A stretch of 64,000 nt of DNA, from NCBI GenBank assembly GCA_963840725.1, contig CAWIZY010000016.1, positions 744,001 to 808,000 of the forward strand. Reading direction: 5' to 3'. A program made the translations under genes and the position numbers. Source of the DNA: CAVWDU01 sp963840725. Its GTDB lineage: Bacteria; Pseudomonadota; Gammaproteobacteria; Pseudomonadales; Halieaceae. Under the pieces are notes generated by a model. The model did not search any database. It saw nothing but the letters and a program-made list of their open reading frames with translations, and was not told the DNA's origin. Of this stretch, positions 26,501 to 33,390 are shown piece by piece (position 1 is the stretch's first letter; every line of letters starts with the position of its first letter).

Positions 26501-27100
26501 GTCCAGAGAATCATCCGCGTTACCGGTCAGCACCACATAGGTCGCGCTGACCGTGCCCCCGAAAAACTCGATGCCGTCATCGAGGTTGTTGTGAACCTGG
26601 ACATGATCGACCCGGGTGCCGGAGCCAACACCTTGAAAAGCAATGCCGTTGAGCTGATTCTCGGGGTCGACGTTGGAGCCCGCATAACTGACCACCACAT
26701 AGCTTAACCTGCCGGAGTTATCTGCGGGCTGGTCGCCGCCGAAGAGGCCCGAGTTGGCCTCGCCCTCTTTGGTGCACTCGGCTGTGCCGCCCTCAATCCC
26801 CTCAGGGCAATCATTGATAGGCGCCCGGCCGTTGATTACCAGGCCGCCCCAGAGTCCGCGGGCATTGTCCTCGACCTCGCCCTGCGCCGCTGCTGCGGCG
26901 GAAAAGACGATGGGCTGTTCCATCGTGCCCTGGGCATTAATCTGGCAACCTTGCTCAATAATAAGAAAGTCCTCGGCACCACCCCCGGTGATCAATGCGC
27001 CCGGTGCAATCTCTAACACGCAGTCCTGCTGTGCGCTGGCTCCCTGCACCGCCACAAGCAACACAGCACCCAAAGCGGGAATCAACCTGTTCCTGTTCAT
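23597..27100 (-). CDS. Large secreted protein of three tandem 400-residue repeats
   Basis: 1167 residues. ATG 27100 has GGGAG upstream and a signal peptide ending G-A-S-A. The conserved block starts G-L-W-G-G at residues 82, 482 and 882, exactly 400 apart. Each copy contains C-T-K-E-G-E-A-N-S-G-L-F-G-G, A-G-S-N-V-D-P-E-N-Q-L, H-N-N-L-D-D-G-x-E-F-F-G-G, D-D-S-L-D-W-T-D-G-W and A-D-N-R-E-G-D-E-N. The short beta strands and asparagine/aspartate turns suggest a right-handed beta helix; the acidic loops may bind metal or calcium. Copies 2 and 3 have a preceding V-V-I-G / G-T-T-I / F-L-V-I-S-R-G-S module that is shortened in copy 1. Relatives I know of have a single copy next to a TonB receptor. 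Surface or periplasmic partner of the receptor is inferred. Confidence 0.85.
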   Translation of the reverse strand: MNRNRLIPALGAVLLVAVQGASAQQDCVLEIAPGALITGGGAEDFLIIEQGCQINAQGTMEQPIVFSAAAAAQGEVEDNARGLWGGLVINGRAPINDCPEGIEGGTAECTKEGEANSGLFGGDQPADNSGRLSYVVVSYAGSNVDPENQLNGIAFQGVGSGTRVDHVQVHNNLDDGIEFFGGTVSATYVVLTGNADDSLDWTDGWTGNIQYLYIEQTDSADNAIEADNREGDENVLPRSSPGISNMSVYGNAGENALRLRRGTGLQLSNSLVVDSATCIQVDGSSRDLLGGELTVAGTSFGCAATHSADDDGAVEAYLDSADEVSQDGGVVNPVSPGGDFFQPVDFVGAFGAEDWTDGWTVAGSVNNAGQPSFGCPAGTTESDRDVGGPLVCELSGDITQDVLLTAGNAYELVGKVVIGGDNSNPATLTVQAGTTIFGGSSSDFLVISRGSRLEVNGSRTAPVTFTALDDLLGNADVETTRGLWGGVVINGNAPINDCPEGASGGTEQCTKEGEANSGLFGGDDPQDSSGSLRYMVVKYAGSNVDPENQLNGIAFQGVGSGTTVEFVQVHNNLDDGIEFFGGTVNAKYIVLTGNADDSLDWTDGWQGRIQYLLIDQADDSADNGIEADNREGDENAQPRSLPQLANMTIVGNDAERGIRLRRGTGLRLYSAFITESATCIDVSGESLSLLGEDIVFDGVSFDCPTVVDGDNPELQQFLDDAPNVSQQGGAVAPADLSGMEFFDDTSFIGAVEDEANDWTSGWTVGMPDSGAPEFGCPAGTSTGDAIDGTPSCLLSGSVATDLTLVRGNYYVLDGKVVIGNDDGLPVVLTIQSGTTIVGDDDEDFLVISRGSQIRANGTSMAPVVFTAIEDVEGQPGLENARGLWGGLVINGNAPINDCPEGAEGGTAQCTKEGEANSGLFGGDQPDDNSGVLNYVLVKYAGSNVDPENQLNGIAFQGVGAGTEVDFVQVHNNLDDGVEFFGGTVSASHLVLTGHADDSLDWTDGWVGSLQFVHIVQASDSADNGIEADNREGDENAAPRSAPAIANMTIIGNTGERAIRLRRGTGASIVNSLVTGSAICIDVSGESLNLLGSDLSLESVALDCPQVVDGDNADLQAYLDGAVNVTQDGSVPAPATLPDDGFFEQSDVVGSDIESWQGSWVFGLQGGQ

Positions 27101-27112
27101 TATGACCACTCC

Positions 27113-27496
27113 CTAGTTCTGGCTGACACGCAGGGCACCGCCCTGGATACGAAAAACAAAATCATTGCCGAGTAAGAGACCGTCAGGGTCGAGGACTCCG
27201 CCCGGCAGCGCGCTGACATCAATGACATAGATCTCCCGGCCATCCCTTGCAGTTTCGCCGGTGGCGCGAATCACAGCCTCCAGATTGGCAGGGATCACCG
27301 AGGCGATTGTTTCGCCCTCACCGGGACCTTCGGGATTCTCGGGGTTGTCGGGATCTTCGCAGTCGTCGCCCTCACAGGGGACCGGTACCTCAACCACGAT
27401 AGCGCCGGGTGAGACATTGTCAGATGACCCCCCGCATCCGGTTATTGATAACACCAGCAGTGCCAGTAAAGCCTTCTTTGCATTCAATCCAGTCAT
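27113..27496 (-). CDS. Small lipoprotein heading the TonB-receptor operon
   Basis: 127 residues. The signal peptide ends S-I-T-G-C, a lipobox, so it is lipid-anchored. A proline/glutamate/aspartate-rich linker with a C-E-G-D-D-C pair follows, then a C-terminal domain of about 70 residues with strands such as E-I-Y-V-I-D-V and D-F-V-F-R-I-Q-G-G. ATG 27496 is preferred to the TTG at 27511. The gene starts 101 bp from a PhoB-like box and ends 12 bp before the three-repeat protein. No family recognised; a role in assembling or anchoring the surface complex is a guess. Confidence 0.75.
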   Translation of the reverse strand: MTGLNAKKALLALLVLSITGCGGSSDNVSPGAIVVEVPVPCEGDDCEDPDNPENPEGPGEGETIASVIPANLEAVIRATGETARDGREIYVIDVSALPGGVLDPDGLLLGNDFVFRIQGGALRVSQN

Positions 27497-27824
27497 TTTT
27501 TCCCGTCCCAACCCGATAGCAACAAATACAGGGGGCTGCCCTGTTTCCAGTTGCGCTAATCCTAGAGCCGCAATATGACGGTATTGTTGATAGGGGGTGA
27601 CAGAATTGTGACAACGCCCGGGACGTCCCGGCGGGCCGCTGGTCGCACCAGCATTAAGGATGGCGCAGTTCCGGTTGAGATCTGCCCCGTGGTTGAAGAG
27701 ACGGAGATGGGCCCTGCAAGCTTGTTCGGGAAGCCGTTAGGCTACGGTGCGAAGTGCCGACTAGCCCGCTTGCACCGCCGTTTGACCGCCGCGAACCCTT
27801 GAGGTGAGCAGTGCGATCTCGCGT
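27497..27824. other. Intergenic region upstream of the lipoprotein operon
   Basis: 328 bp with the PhoB-like box at 27597-27614 and nothing gene-like. The rightmost 180 bp beyond the box, which adjoin the end of the leftward SDR gene at 27825, show no recognised feature. Confidence 0.6.
27597..27614 (-). promoter_or_regulatory. Candidate PhoB box of the lipoprotein/repeat-protein/TonB-receptor operon
   Basis: The minus strand reads TTGTCAC-AATT-CTGTCAC: two heptamers close to the CTGTCAT consensus separated by an AT-only 4-bp spacer, which is the classic Pho box geometry. It lies 101 bp from the lipoprotein ATG. A -10 hexamer at the expected 10 bp (CAATAC) is poor; CATATT further down is better but off-spacing. 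Confidence 0.65.
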
Positions 27825-28790
27825 TTATTGCGCGAGCCCCTCCCCGACCAGCGTTTCCGACAACGCCCACAGCCGCGAGGCGAATGCGCTATCGATCGCA
27901 TAGGAGCGAACGCCCGAGGACGCATTTTCCCCGTCGTTGATCCGGGCGACGTCGCAGTCCTCGAGGTACATACCCCCTCGCCCCTCCAGCGCCGGAGCGG
28001 TGGCTGCGTAAACCGAGGTGGCAGCCCCGGCCTCAACGGATTTAATGGTCATTTCCTCACCGCGATCCCGGGCTCGGGTTTGCAGCAGCTCCCAGTCTGC
28101 AGGTTCCATGTGACGCGAAAGCTCCGTATGGATGACGCCAGGATGCACGGCGCAGGCATGCACGCCCGAGGGGCCGAGTCTGCGCTCCAGTTCAACGGCA
28201 AACAAGATATTGGCCGTCTTTGACTGCCCGTAGGCCAGCCATTTATTGTAGCTGCGCTGCTCAAACTGAATGTCCTCGAAAACGACCGGAGAGAGGTGGT
28301 GACCCCGAGAGCTGAGCGAGACCACCCTCGCCGGTGCACCGTTGCGCAGGGCCGGGGCAATCAGGCAGGTCAGTAAAAAATGGCCAAGGTGATTAACTCC
28401 GAACTGTTGCTCAAAGCCCTCCAGGGTGCGCATGAGTGGACAGGCCATCACGCCCGCGTTGTTGACCAGAATTTGCAACTCGCTGTGTCGCGCCAGGAAC
28501 CTGCCCGCAAAGCCGCGCACGCTCGCCAGGGATTCGAGCTCCAGCTCGTCGACCTCGATTGTGGCGCCAGTCGAGGCCGCCAATTCGCGAGCGACGGCCT
28601 CTCCCCTGACCATGTCCCGGGCGGTGATTACCACCTCAGCACCACAGGTCGCCAGCGCCCGGGCCGTCTCCATACCCAACCCGGAAGTCCCCCCTGTGAC
28701 CAGTGCCAGTTTGCCCCTGAGGTCGATACCGGCAAGGACTTCAGTGGTCGTGCTCTCGGGTCCAAAACCACTGTGGTCGGTACTACTCAT
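27825..28790 (-). CDS. Short-chain dehydrogenase (retinol dehydrogenase-like)
   Basis: 321 residues with T-G-G-T-S-G-L-G (about residue 33), N-N-A-G-V-M, N-H-L-G-H-F and the catalytic Y-G-Q-S-K. The N-H-L-G-H-F and C-A-V-H-P-G-V-I segments are typical of the retinol-dehydrogenase/WWOX-like SDR group. GGGAGTG precedes ATG 28790. A 107-bp gap separates it from the upstream SRPBCC-SDR gene on the same strand, so an operon is possible. The substrate is probably lipophilic but unknown. Confidence 0.88.
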   Translation of the reverse strand: MSSTDHSGFGPESTTTEVLAGIDLRGKLALVTGGTSGLGMETARALATCGAEVVITARDMVRGEAVARELAASTGATIEVDELELESLASVRGFAGRFLARHSELQILVNNAGVMACPLMRTLEGFEQQFGVNHLGHFLLTCLIAPALRNGAPARVVSLSSRGHHLSPVVFEDIQFEQRSYNKWLAYGQSKTANILFAVELERRLGPSGVHACAVHPGVIHTELSRHMEPADWELLQTRARDRGEEMTIKSVEAGAATSVYAATAPALEGRGGMYLEDCDVARINDGENASSGVRSYAIDSAFASRLWALSETLVGEGLAQ

Positions 28791-28897
28791 CAGATCACTC
28801 CCCGGTGGCGCTGCACGGCCCTACGCCCCTCACCGCCGCCACGATTGCATTGATCCTGCTAGTGTAGTCCAGGACCAGGCAATCCGGAGCAAAACGA

Positions 28898-30343
28898 TCA
28901 GGCGCTTCGCCGCCGACGGGTCTTGCGGGCACCGTCAGATGCCGTGGTCGCCTTCAATTCCTGCAGGGTCTCCAGCAACTGGGCCCTCTCCTGTGCCGAC
29001 TCCCGGGTGCGCTCAAAGATGTGGCTGGGATGTTGCTCCCGGTCTAACCAGAATTTTCCGGAGACCCTGCCGGCCTCCGTTGCAGCCGCCAGCCAGACGA
29101 TAGTATCAGCGCCTTCTTCCGGGCTACGCAGCAGCCGCGCTGTGGCACGATGAAATGCCGGCAGCGCGGATTCCACGCCGGGCGTGTCCGCCCAGCCCGG
29201 ATGCATGGCATTGACCGTCACTCCTGCATCACGCCAGTTTTCGGCCCACTCCTCAGTGAGAATCATCAAACCACGCTTGGCCCTGGCGTAGGCCACGGAC
29301 CCGGAGTACTCGCCGCGTTCGCTCTGCAGGTCATTGACCCGGATTTTCTGCGAGTACATGCCTCCTGAGGAAACGTTGACCACCCGTGCACCGTCGGCCT
29401 CGGTCAGCAGCGGCAAGACACGCTCTGTGAGAATGTAAGGCCCCAGCAGCAACAGTGCGAAGCTTTTCTCCAGGCCCTCAGGGGTCTGCTCCCTGGGGTT
29501 AAAAAGCGCCCCGGCATTGTTGACCAACACATCAATCGGCTTGCCCGCACTGAGCAGCCGGTCAGCCAGCCCATGCACATCTTTCATCAGGCTCATGTCA
29601 CACAATTCAACCGAAATCCGCTCATTCCCGCTTTCCAGTCGCAGCTCCGCTGCCGTCGCCTCGGCTTTCTCTGCGTTGCGGGCGACCAGAGTGACGCTAG
29701 CCCCAAGAGCGGCCAAGGACCGCGCGGCTGCCAGGCCCACGCCTGAAGTGGCCCCGGTTATCAGGACATGCTTGTCGCCCATGTACGCAGAAATCGGATT
29801 CCAGTGGCGACGAGCGCTCTTGTAACCCAGTCGGGTGAAACGCCAAATACCCGGCAGGACCAGCCGATCCGCCAGCGCGAGTGCACCCGACGGGTCGGGC
29901 GCTTCGAACTGGTCTTCCAGGGCGAGTTTCATTCCATTCATGGCGCTCTTGCCAACGCGCGCCATCGCAGCAGGGTAGAACTGGTTTGCCTTGGCCAGTG
30001 GACGAGGGAAATCAAACTTGGCTATGTACTGAACCCTGGTACCGCCGGATTTCAGCGCGCTGAAGCGAATCTCTTCGCGTGCTGTGAAAAACCGACTGTC
30101 GACATCCATCACCATCCGGCTGTCGTGATCAAATTCGACAATCTCGTAGGTCAGCGAGAAGCCCGCTTTCATGTCGATCTGATAACGGCTGCCAACGCCA
30201 GGGGCGCCATTGGTAAGCTTGGTTCCGCGGGCAACGGCCGGATCCCACTCTTCTATCCGTGAAAACTCGGAAACGTAGGCGAACACCTCGTCGAGTGGAC
30301 GATCCACGCTAATGGTCTCGTCGAGAATGACCGGCTCTTTCAT
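28898..30343 (-). CDS. SRPBCC (polyketide-cyclase-like) domain fused to SDR
   Basis: 481 residues. Residues 1-150 are a START/SRPBCC fold (V-D-R-P-L-D-E-V-F-A-Y-V-S-E-F then R-I-E-E-W-D-P), which binds hydrophobic ligands. Residues 190-450 are an SDR with I-T-G-A-T-S-G-V-G, N-N-A-G and Y-A-R-A-K. The C-terminal SDR resembles DHRS12-like proteins. The tail is basic (K-T-R-R-R-R-S-A). The fusion suggests a lipid or steroid-like substrate delivered in cis; inference. ATG 30343 has AGGAG 6 nt upstream. Confidence 0.87.
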   Translation of the reverse strand: MKEPVILDETISVDRPLDEVFAYVSEFSRIEEWDPAVARGTKLTNGAPGVGSRYQIDMKAGFSLTYEIVEFDHDSRMVMDVDSRFFTAREEIRFSALKSGGTRVQYIAKFDFPRPLAKANQFYPAAMARVGKSAMNGMKLALEDQFEAPDPSGALALADRLVLPGIWRFTRLGYKSARRHWNPISAYMGDKHVLITGATSGVGLAAARSLAALGASVTLVARNAEKAEATAAELRLESGNERISVELCDMSLMKDVHGLADRLLSAGKPIDVLVNNAGALFNPREQTPEGLEKSFALLLLGPYILTERVLPLLTEADGARVVNVSSGGMYSQKIRVNDLQSERGEYSGSVAYARAKRGLMILTEEWAENWRDAGVTVNAMHPGWADTPGVESALPAFHRATARLLRSPEEGADTIVWLAAATEAGRVSGKFWLDREQHPSHIFERTRESAQERAQLLETLQELKATTASDGARKTRRRRSA

Positions 30344-30495
30344 CAACAACTCCTGCTAGTATCAATGGCTTCTATACGTCCCTGGACGACAAGCAGTTCA
30401 TTATGGTGTGGCTGTTATCCCCAGCGTACCCCGGAGGCAACAGTAGCCGCCTCTGCTAGGCTTAGCGGAGAAACAACCCACGGAGGAAGCCATTC

Positions 30496-31284
30496 ATGCA
30501 TCTGACCGAGATATTCATCTACCCGATCAAGTCCTGCCGAGGTCTGCGGGTCGATGTGACTCGGCTCGATCGATTTGGCCCTCGTTGGGACCGCCGCTGG
30601 ATGGTGGTCACACCCGAGGGCGAAATGCTGACCCAGCGCGAGTTCAGTGGCCTGGCACTGATCGAGGTGGCCCTGCTCGAGCAAGGGCTCAGGATGGCGT
30701 TCTCCGGCTCCCGATTCGATGTGGCCTATCCCACTGAAACTGATCACCAGCTGACGGTGCGCGTATGGGATGATCTCGTTACCGCAATCGATGCCGGAGA
30801 CGGACCCGCAAACTGGCTCTCAGATGTACTGAAGAAACGCTGCCGCCTGGTGTTTATGCCGGAGAGTTGCTTCAGGCGTGTCGATGGCGCCTACGCAAGC
30901 GCAGGAGAGTCCGTGGGATTCGCCGACGGATTTCCACTGCTTCTCATCTCGCAGGCCTCTCTGGATAACCTGAATGAGCGCCTTGACGTCGCCGTACCGA
31001 TGAACCGGTTCCGCCCCAATCTGGTGGTATCGGGCTGCGACCCCTTCGCCGAGGACGATTGGCAGCGTATCCGCATCGGAGCGTTGGAATTCGACGTCGC
31101 CAAAGCCTGCTCTCGCTGCGTGATGCCTTCCATCATCCAGGAAACCGCTGAGAGAGACCCGCAAATCAATCGCGTGCTGGCGGGGTTCCGGCGTTTCCAG
31201 GGGCAGATTCTGTTTGGCCAGAACCTGCTCTACCAGCGTGAGGGGGAGATAAGCGTGGGCGATAGCGTCGAGGTGCTGGCCTGA
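30496..31284 (+). CDS. MOSC domain-containing protein (YcbX-like)
   Basis: 262 residues: N-terminal MOSC beta-barrel domain (Y-P-I-K-S-C-R-G, R-R-W-M-V-V) and C-terminal MOSC domain with N-R-F-R-P-N and the conserved cysteine pair in K-A-C-S-R-C, one of which coordinates molybdenum in the mARC/YcbX family. These enzymes reduce N-hydroxylated compounds. E. coli YcbX has an extra ferredoxin domain that is absent here, so an external electron donor is needed. ATG 30496 follows GGAGGAAG. Confidence 0.9.
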   Translation: MHLTEIFIYPIKSCRGLRVDVTRLDRFGPRWDRRWMVVTPEGEMLTQREFSGLALIEVALLEQGLRMAFSGSRFDVAYPTETDHQLTVRVWDDLVTAIDAGDGPANWLSDVLKKRCRLVFMPESCFRRVDGAYASAGESVGFADGFPLLLISQASLDNLNERLDVAVPMNRFRPNLVVSGCDPFAEDDWQRIRIGALEFDVAKACSRCVMPSIIQETAERDPQINRVLAGFRRFQGQILFGQNLLYQREGEISVGDSVEVLA

Positions 31285-31587
31285 TCGCCCTCGCGCGATC
31301 GCCGCTCACGAAGGCCACATACGCCCACCACACACGCCCACCACACACGCCCACACAGAGGACTCACGACAGACCCTGCCAGCGCACAACTCGCACATCG
31401 CGGGGCAGAGCTGTGGCGCTGTCTTGCCAAATCATTTGCTCGCCAGTCTTACCGTGCACCGGCGCGCTTTAATTACGCCCTTGTACCTCGATCCGATCTA
31501 TACTGCTACGAGGTTGCCCTATCGCCTTCGGTGCGACCCCAAACAGCTCGTGTCACCGCCAGACTCGTGCTGACAAAGGATAAAAAT
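31285..31587. other. Intergenic region with 13-bp repeat and possible -10
   Basis: 303 bp after the MOSC gene. It holds the 13-bp repeat at 31321-31358 and, 84 nt before the MFS start, a TATACT hexamer (31499-31504) with no good -35. No gene seen. Confidence 0.5.
31321..31358 (+). repeat. 13-bp tandem repeat, nearly three units
   Basis: ACGCCCACCACAC occurs at 31321-31333 and 31334-31346, followed by a shortened third unit. Located 36 bp after the MOSC stop codon. Confidence 0.95.
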
Positions 31588-32925
31588 ATGAAATCAGGGC
31601 AAGATGCAACATCGGCGGAGCGCGGGGCTGCCTCCGCAACAAGCTCCGAAGCAGCCAATCGCTACAGCTCCAGAAAGCAGGCCTATTACACGCTGGTCCT
31701 CCTGACCATCGTCTATAGCTTCAACTTCATTGACCGACAGCTGCTCGCCATATTACAGGAGGCGATAAAAGCTGATCTCGGCTTATCGGACAGCCAGCTT
31801 GGCCTGTTAACCGGCTTTGCTTTTGCCGCCTTCTACGTCCTCGCGGGCATTCCGATTGCACGCTGGGCGGACCGCGCCAATCGTCGGGATATCGTCGCCC
31901 TGTCACTGTTCATATGGAGCTTTATGACGGCCATCAGCGGGGCAGCTCAGAATTTTCTGCAGCTGCTGCTGGCCCGCATTGGCGTCGGCGTCGGAGAGGC
32001 CGGCGGCAGCCCCCCATCCCACTCCATCATCTCGGATATTTTCGCGCCTGGAGAACGTGCTAGCGCCATCGGTTTTTACTCCATGGGTGTCAGCATCGGT
32101 ATTCTGTTCGGGTTCCTGGCCGGCGGCTGGCTGAATGAATTCTTCGGCTGGCGGGTGGCATTTGTGGTGGTTGGCGCACCGGGAATCCTGCTGGCGATTA
32201 TCCTGCGCATGACGGTGGCCGAGCCATTGCGAGGGCTGCGGGACACCCGCAGCGTCAGCACTGAGCCGGTGCCACTGCGCCATGTCATCAGTGTACTGTG
32301 GAATCAACGCGCTTTTCGGCATATGGCGATGGGTGCTGGCCTCAATGCATTCTGCGGCTACAGCATTACCAACTGGACGGCTTCCTTCATGATCCGTTCC
32401 CATGCTATGTCCACCGGTGAACTCGGTACCTGGCTGTCACTGACTATTGGGCTGGGCGGTGCCATCGGTGTCTTCTTCGGCGGCGTTCTGGCTGACCGTC
32501 TCGCACCCAGGGATGTCCGCTGGTACACCTGGTTGCCCGCCCTGGCCGGGTTGATCTGCCTACCGTTCATGAGCGCAGTCTACCTGGTGGAAAACCCTTA
32601 CATGGCGCTGGCACTGGGTGTTGTCCCCGGCATCCTCTTCAATGTCTACCTCGGCAATACCATCGCGACCACGCACAGCCTGGTGGGTCAGCGCATGCGG
32701 GCTACCTCGTCTGCCATTCTGTTTCTGATCATTAATACCGTCGGTCTCGGACTGGGCCCCTGGTCAATTGGTATGCTGAGTGACGCTTTGCAGCCCAAGC
32801 TGGGGGCAGAGTCACTGCGTTACGCCATGCTCTACGTATTGCCCGCTGTAATGTTCTGGTCTGTCTGCCACTTCTATCTGGCCGGACGCACCCTGAAAAG
32901 CGACCTGGCCAAAGCCCCGGAATAG
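31588..32925 (+). CDS. MFS transporter (spinster-like)
   Basis: 445 residues with 12 predicted helices. The N-terminal half carries Y-S-F-N-F-I-D-R-Q-L-L-A, then the MFS motif A between TM2 and TM3 as A-R-W-A-D-R-A-N-R-R-D. R-I-G-V-G-V-G-E-A-G-G follows in TM4. This pattern is typical of the spinster-type MFS subgroup found near degradation pathways. The start is at ATG 31588 behind AAAGGA; an upstream in-frame start at 31531 has no site. The substrate is unknown. Confidence 0.9.
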   Translation: MKSGQDATSAERGAASATSSEAANRYSSRKQAYYTLVLLTIVYSFNFIDRQLLAILQEAIKADLGLSDSQLGLLTGFAFAAFYVLAGIPIARWADRANRRDIVALSLFIWSFMTAISGAAQNFLQLLLARIGVGVGEAGGSPPSHSIISDIFAPGERASAIGFYSMGVSIGILFGFLAGGWLNEFFGWRVAFVVVGAPGILLAIILRMTVAEPLRGLRDTRSVSTEPVPLRHVISVLWNQRAFRHMAMGAGLNAFCGYSITNWTASFMIRSHAMSTGELGTWLSLTIGLGGAIGVFFGGVLADRLAPRDVRWYTWLPALAGLICLPFMSAVYLVENPYMALALGVVPGILFNVYLGNTIATTHSLVGQRMRATSSAILFLIINTVGLGLGPWSIGMLSDALQPKLGAESLRYAMLYVLPAVMFWSVCHFYLAGRTLKSDLAKAPE

Positions 32926-33063
32926 TCCAGCACAGCGGAGCCTGCATCATGAAGCTGCGTTACAAAAGGCGGTTGCGGACAGTCTGCCCGGACGCCGAGC
33001 CAAACTTGGCAAACAGCACGCTTCAGTCTACTGTATGGCCACTGAACTGGTGGGAACTTTCCT

Positions 33064-33390
33064 ATGCGACACCTCATACTGGCACTGCTTTTTATCACCC
33101 CCCTGGCGCAGGCATTCGATTGGCCCTGGAGCAGTCGGGCCCATACGCCCGACGACAGCTGTATCGGGTTTCTGGGCTCGGGTCTGGCGGATAACCGGGT
33201 CAGCGGCTGGTCACGCACCCAGATGTGGCTGGCCTGGAATCAATTCAGCCGCAATGGCTTGTTGGAGGGCCCGGCTTTTCAACAGCAGTATCGGGCCGGT
33301 AGCGACCGCTACGACAATATGACGGGCACTTTGGAAACAATGGACTTACTGGAAATAGCCAATGGCACCTGCGACCTCCCCTATGAGTAA
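33064..33390 (+). CDS. Small secreted protein overlapping the S9 peptidase gene
   Basis: 108 residues with a signal peptide (R-H-L-I-L-A-L-L-F-I-T-P-L-A-Q-A) and a mature part of about 91 residues with two cysteines (D-S-C-I-G-F and G-T-C-D-L). W-P-W-S-S is at the mature N terminus. A GGGAA site precedes the ATG. It overlaps the next gene by 8 nt, suggesting coupled expression. Family unknown. Confidence 0.7.
   Translation: MRHLILALLFITPLAQAFDWPWSSRAHTPDDSCIGFLGSGLADNRVSGWSRTQMWLAWNQFSRNGLLEGPAFQQQYRAGSDRYDNMTGTLETMDLLEIANGTCDLPYE

Noticed and set aside
23597..27100. Triple repeat as an assembly artefact
   Set aside because: The three copies differ at many residues, so it is not a duplicated contig segment.
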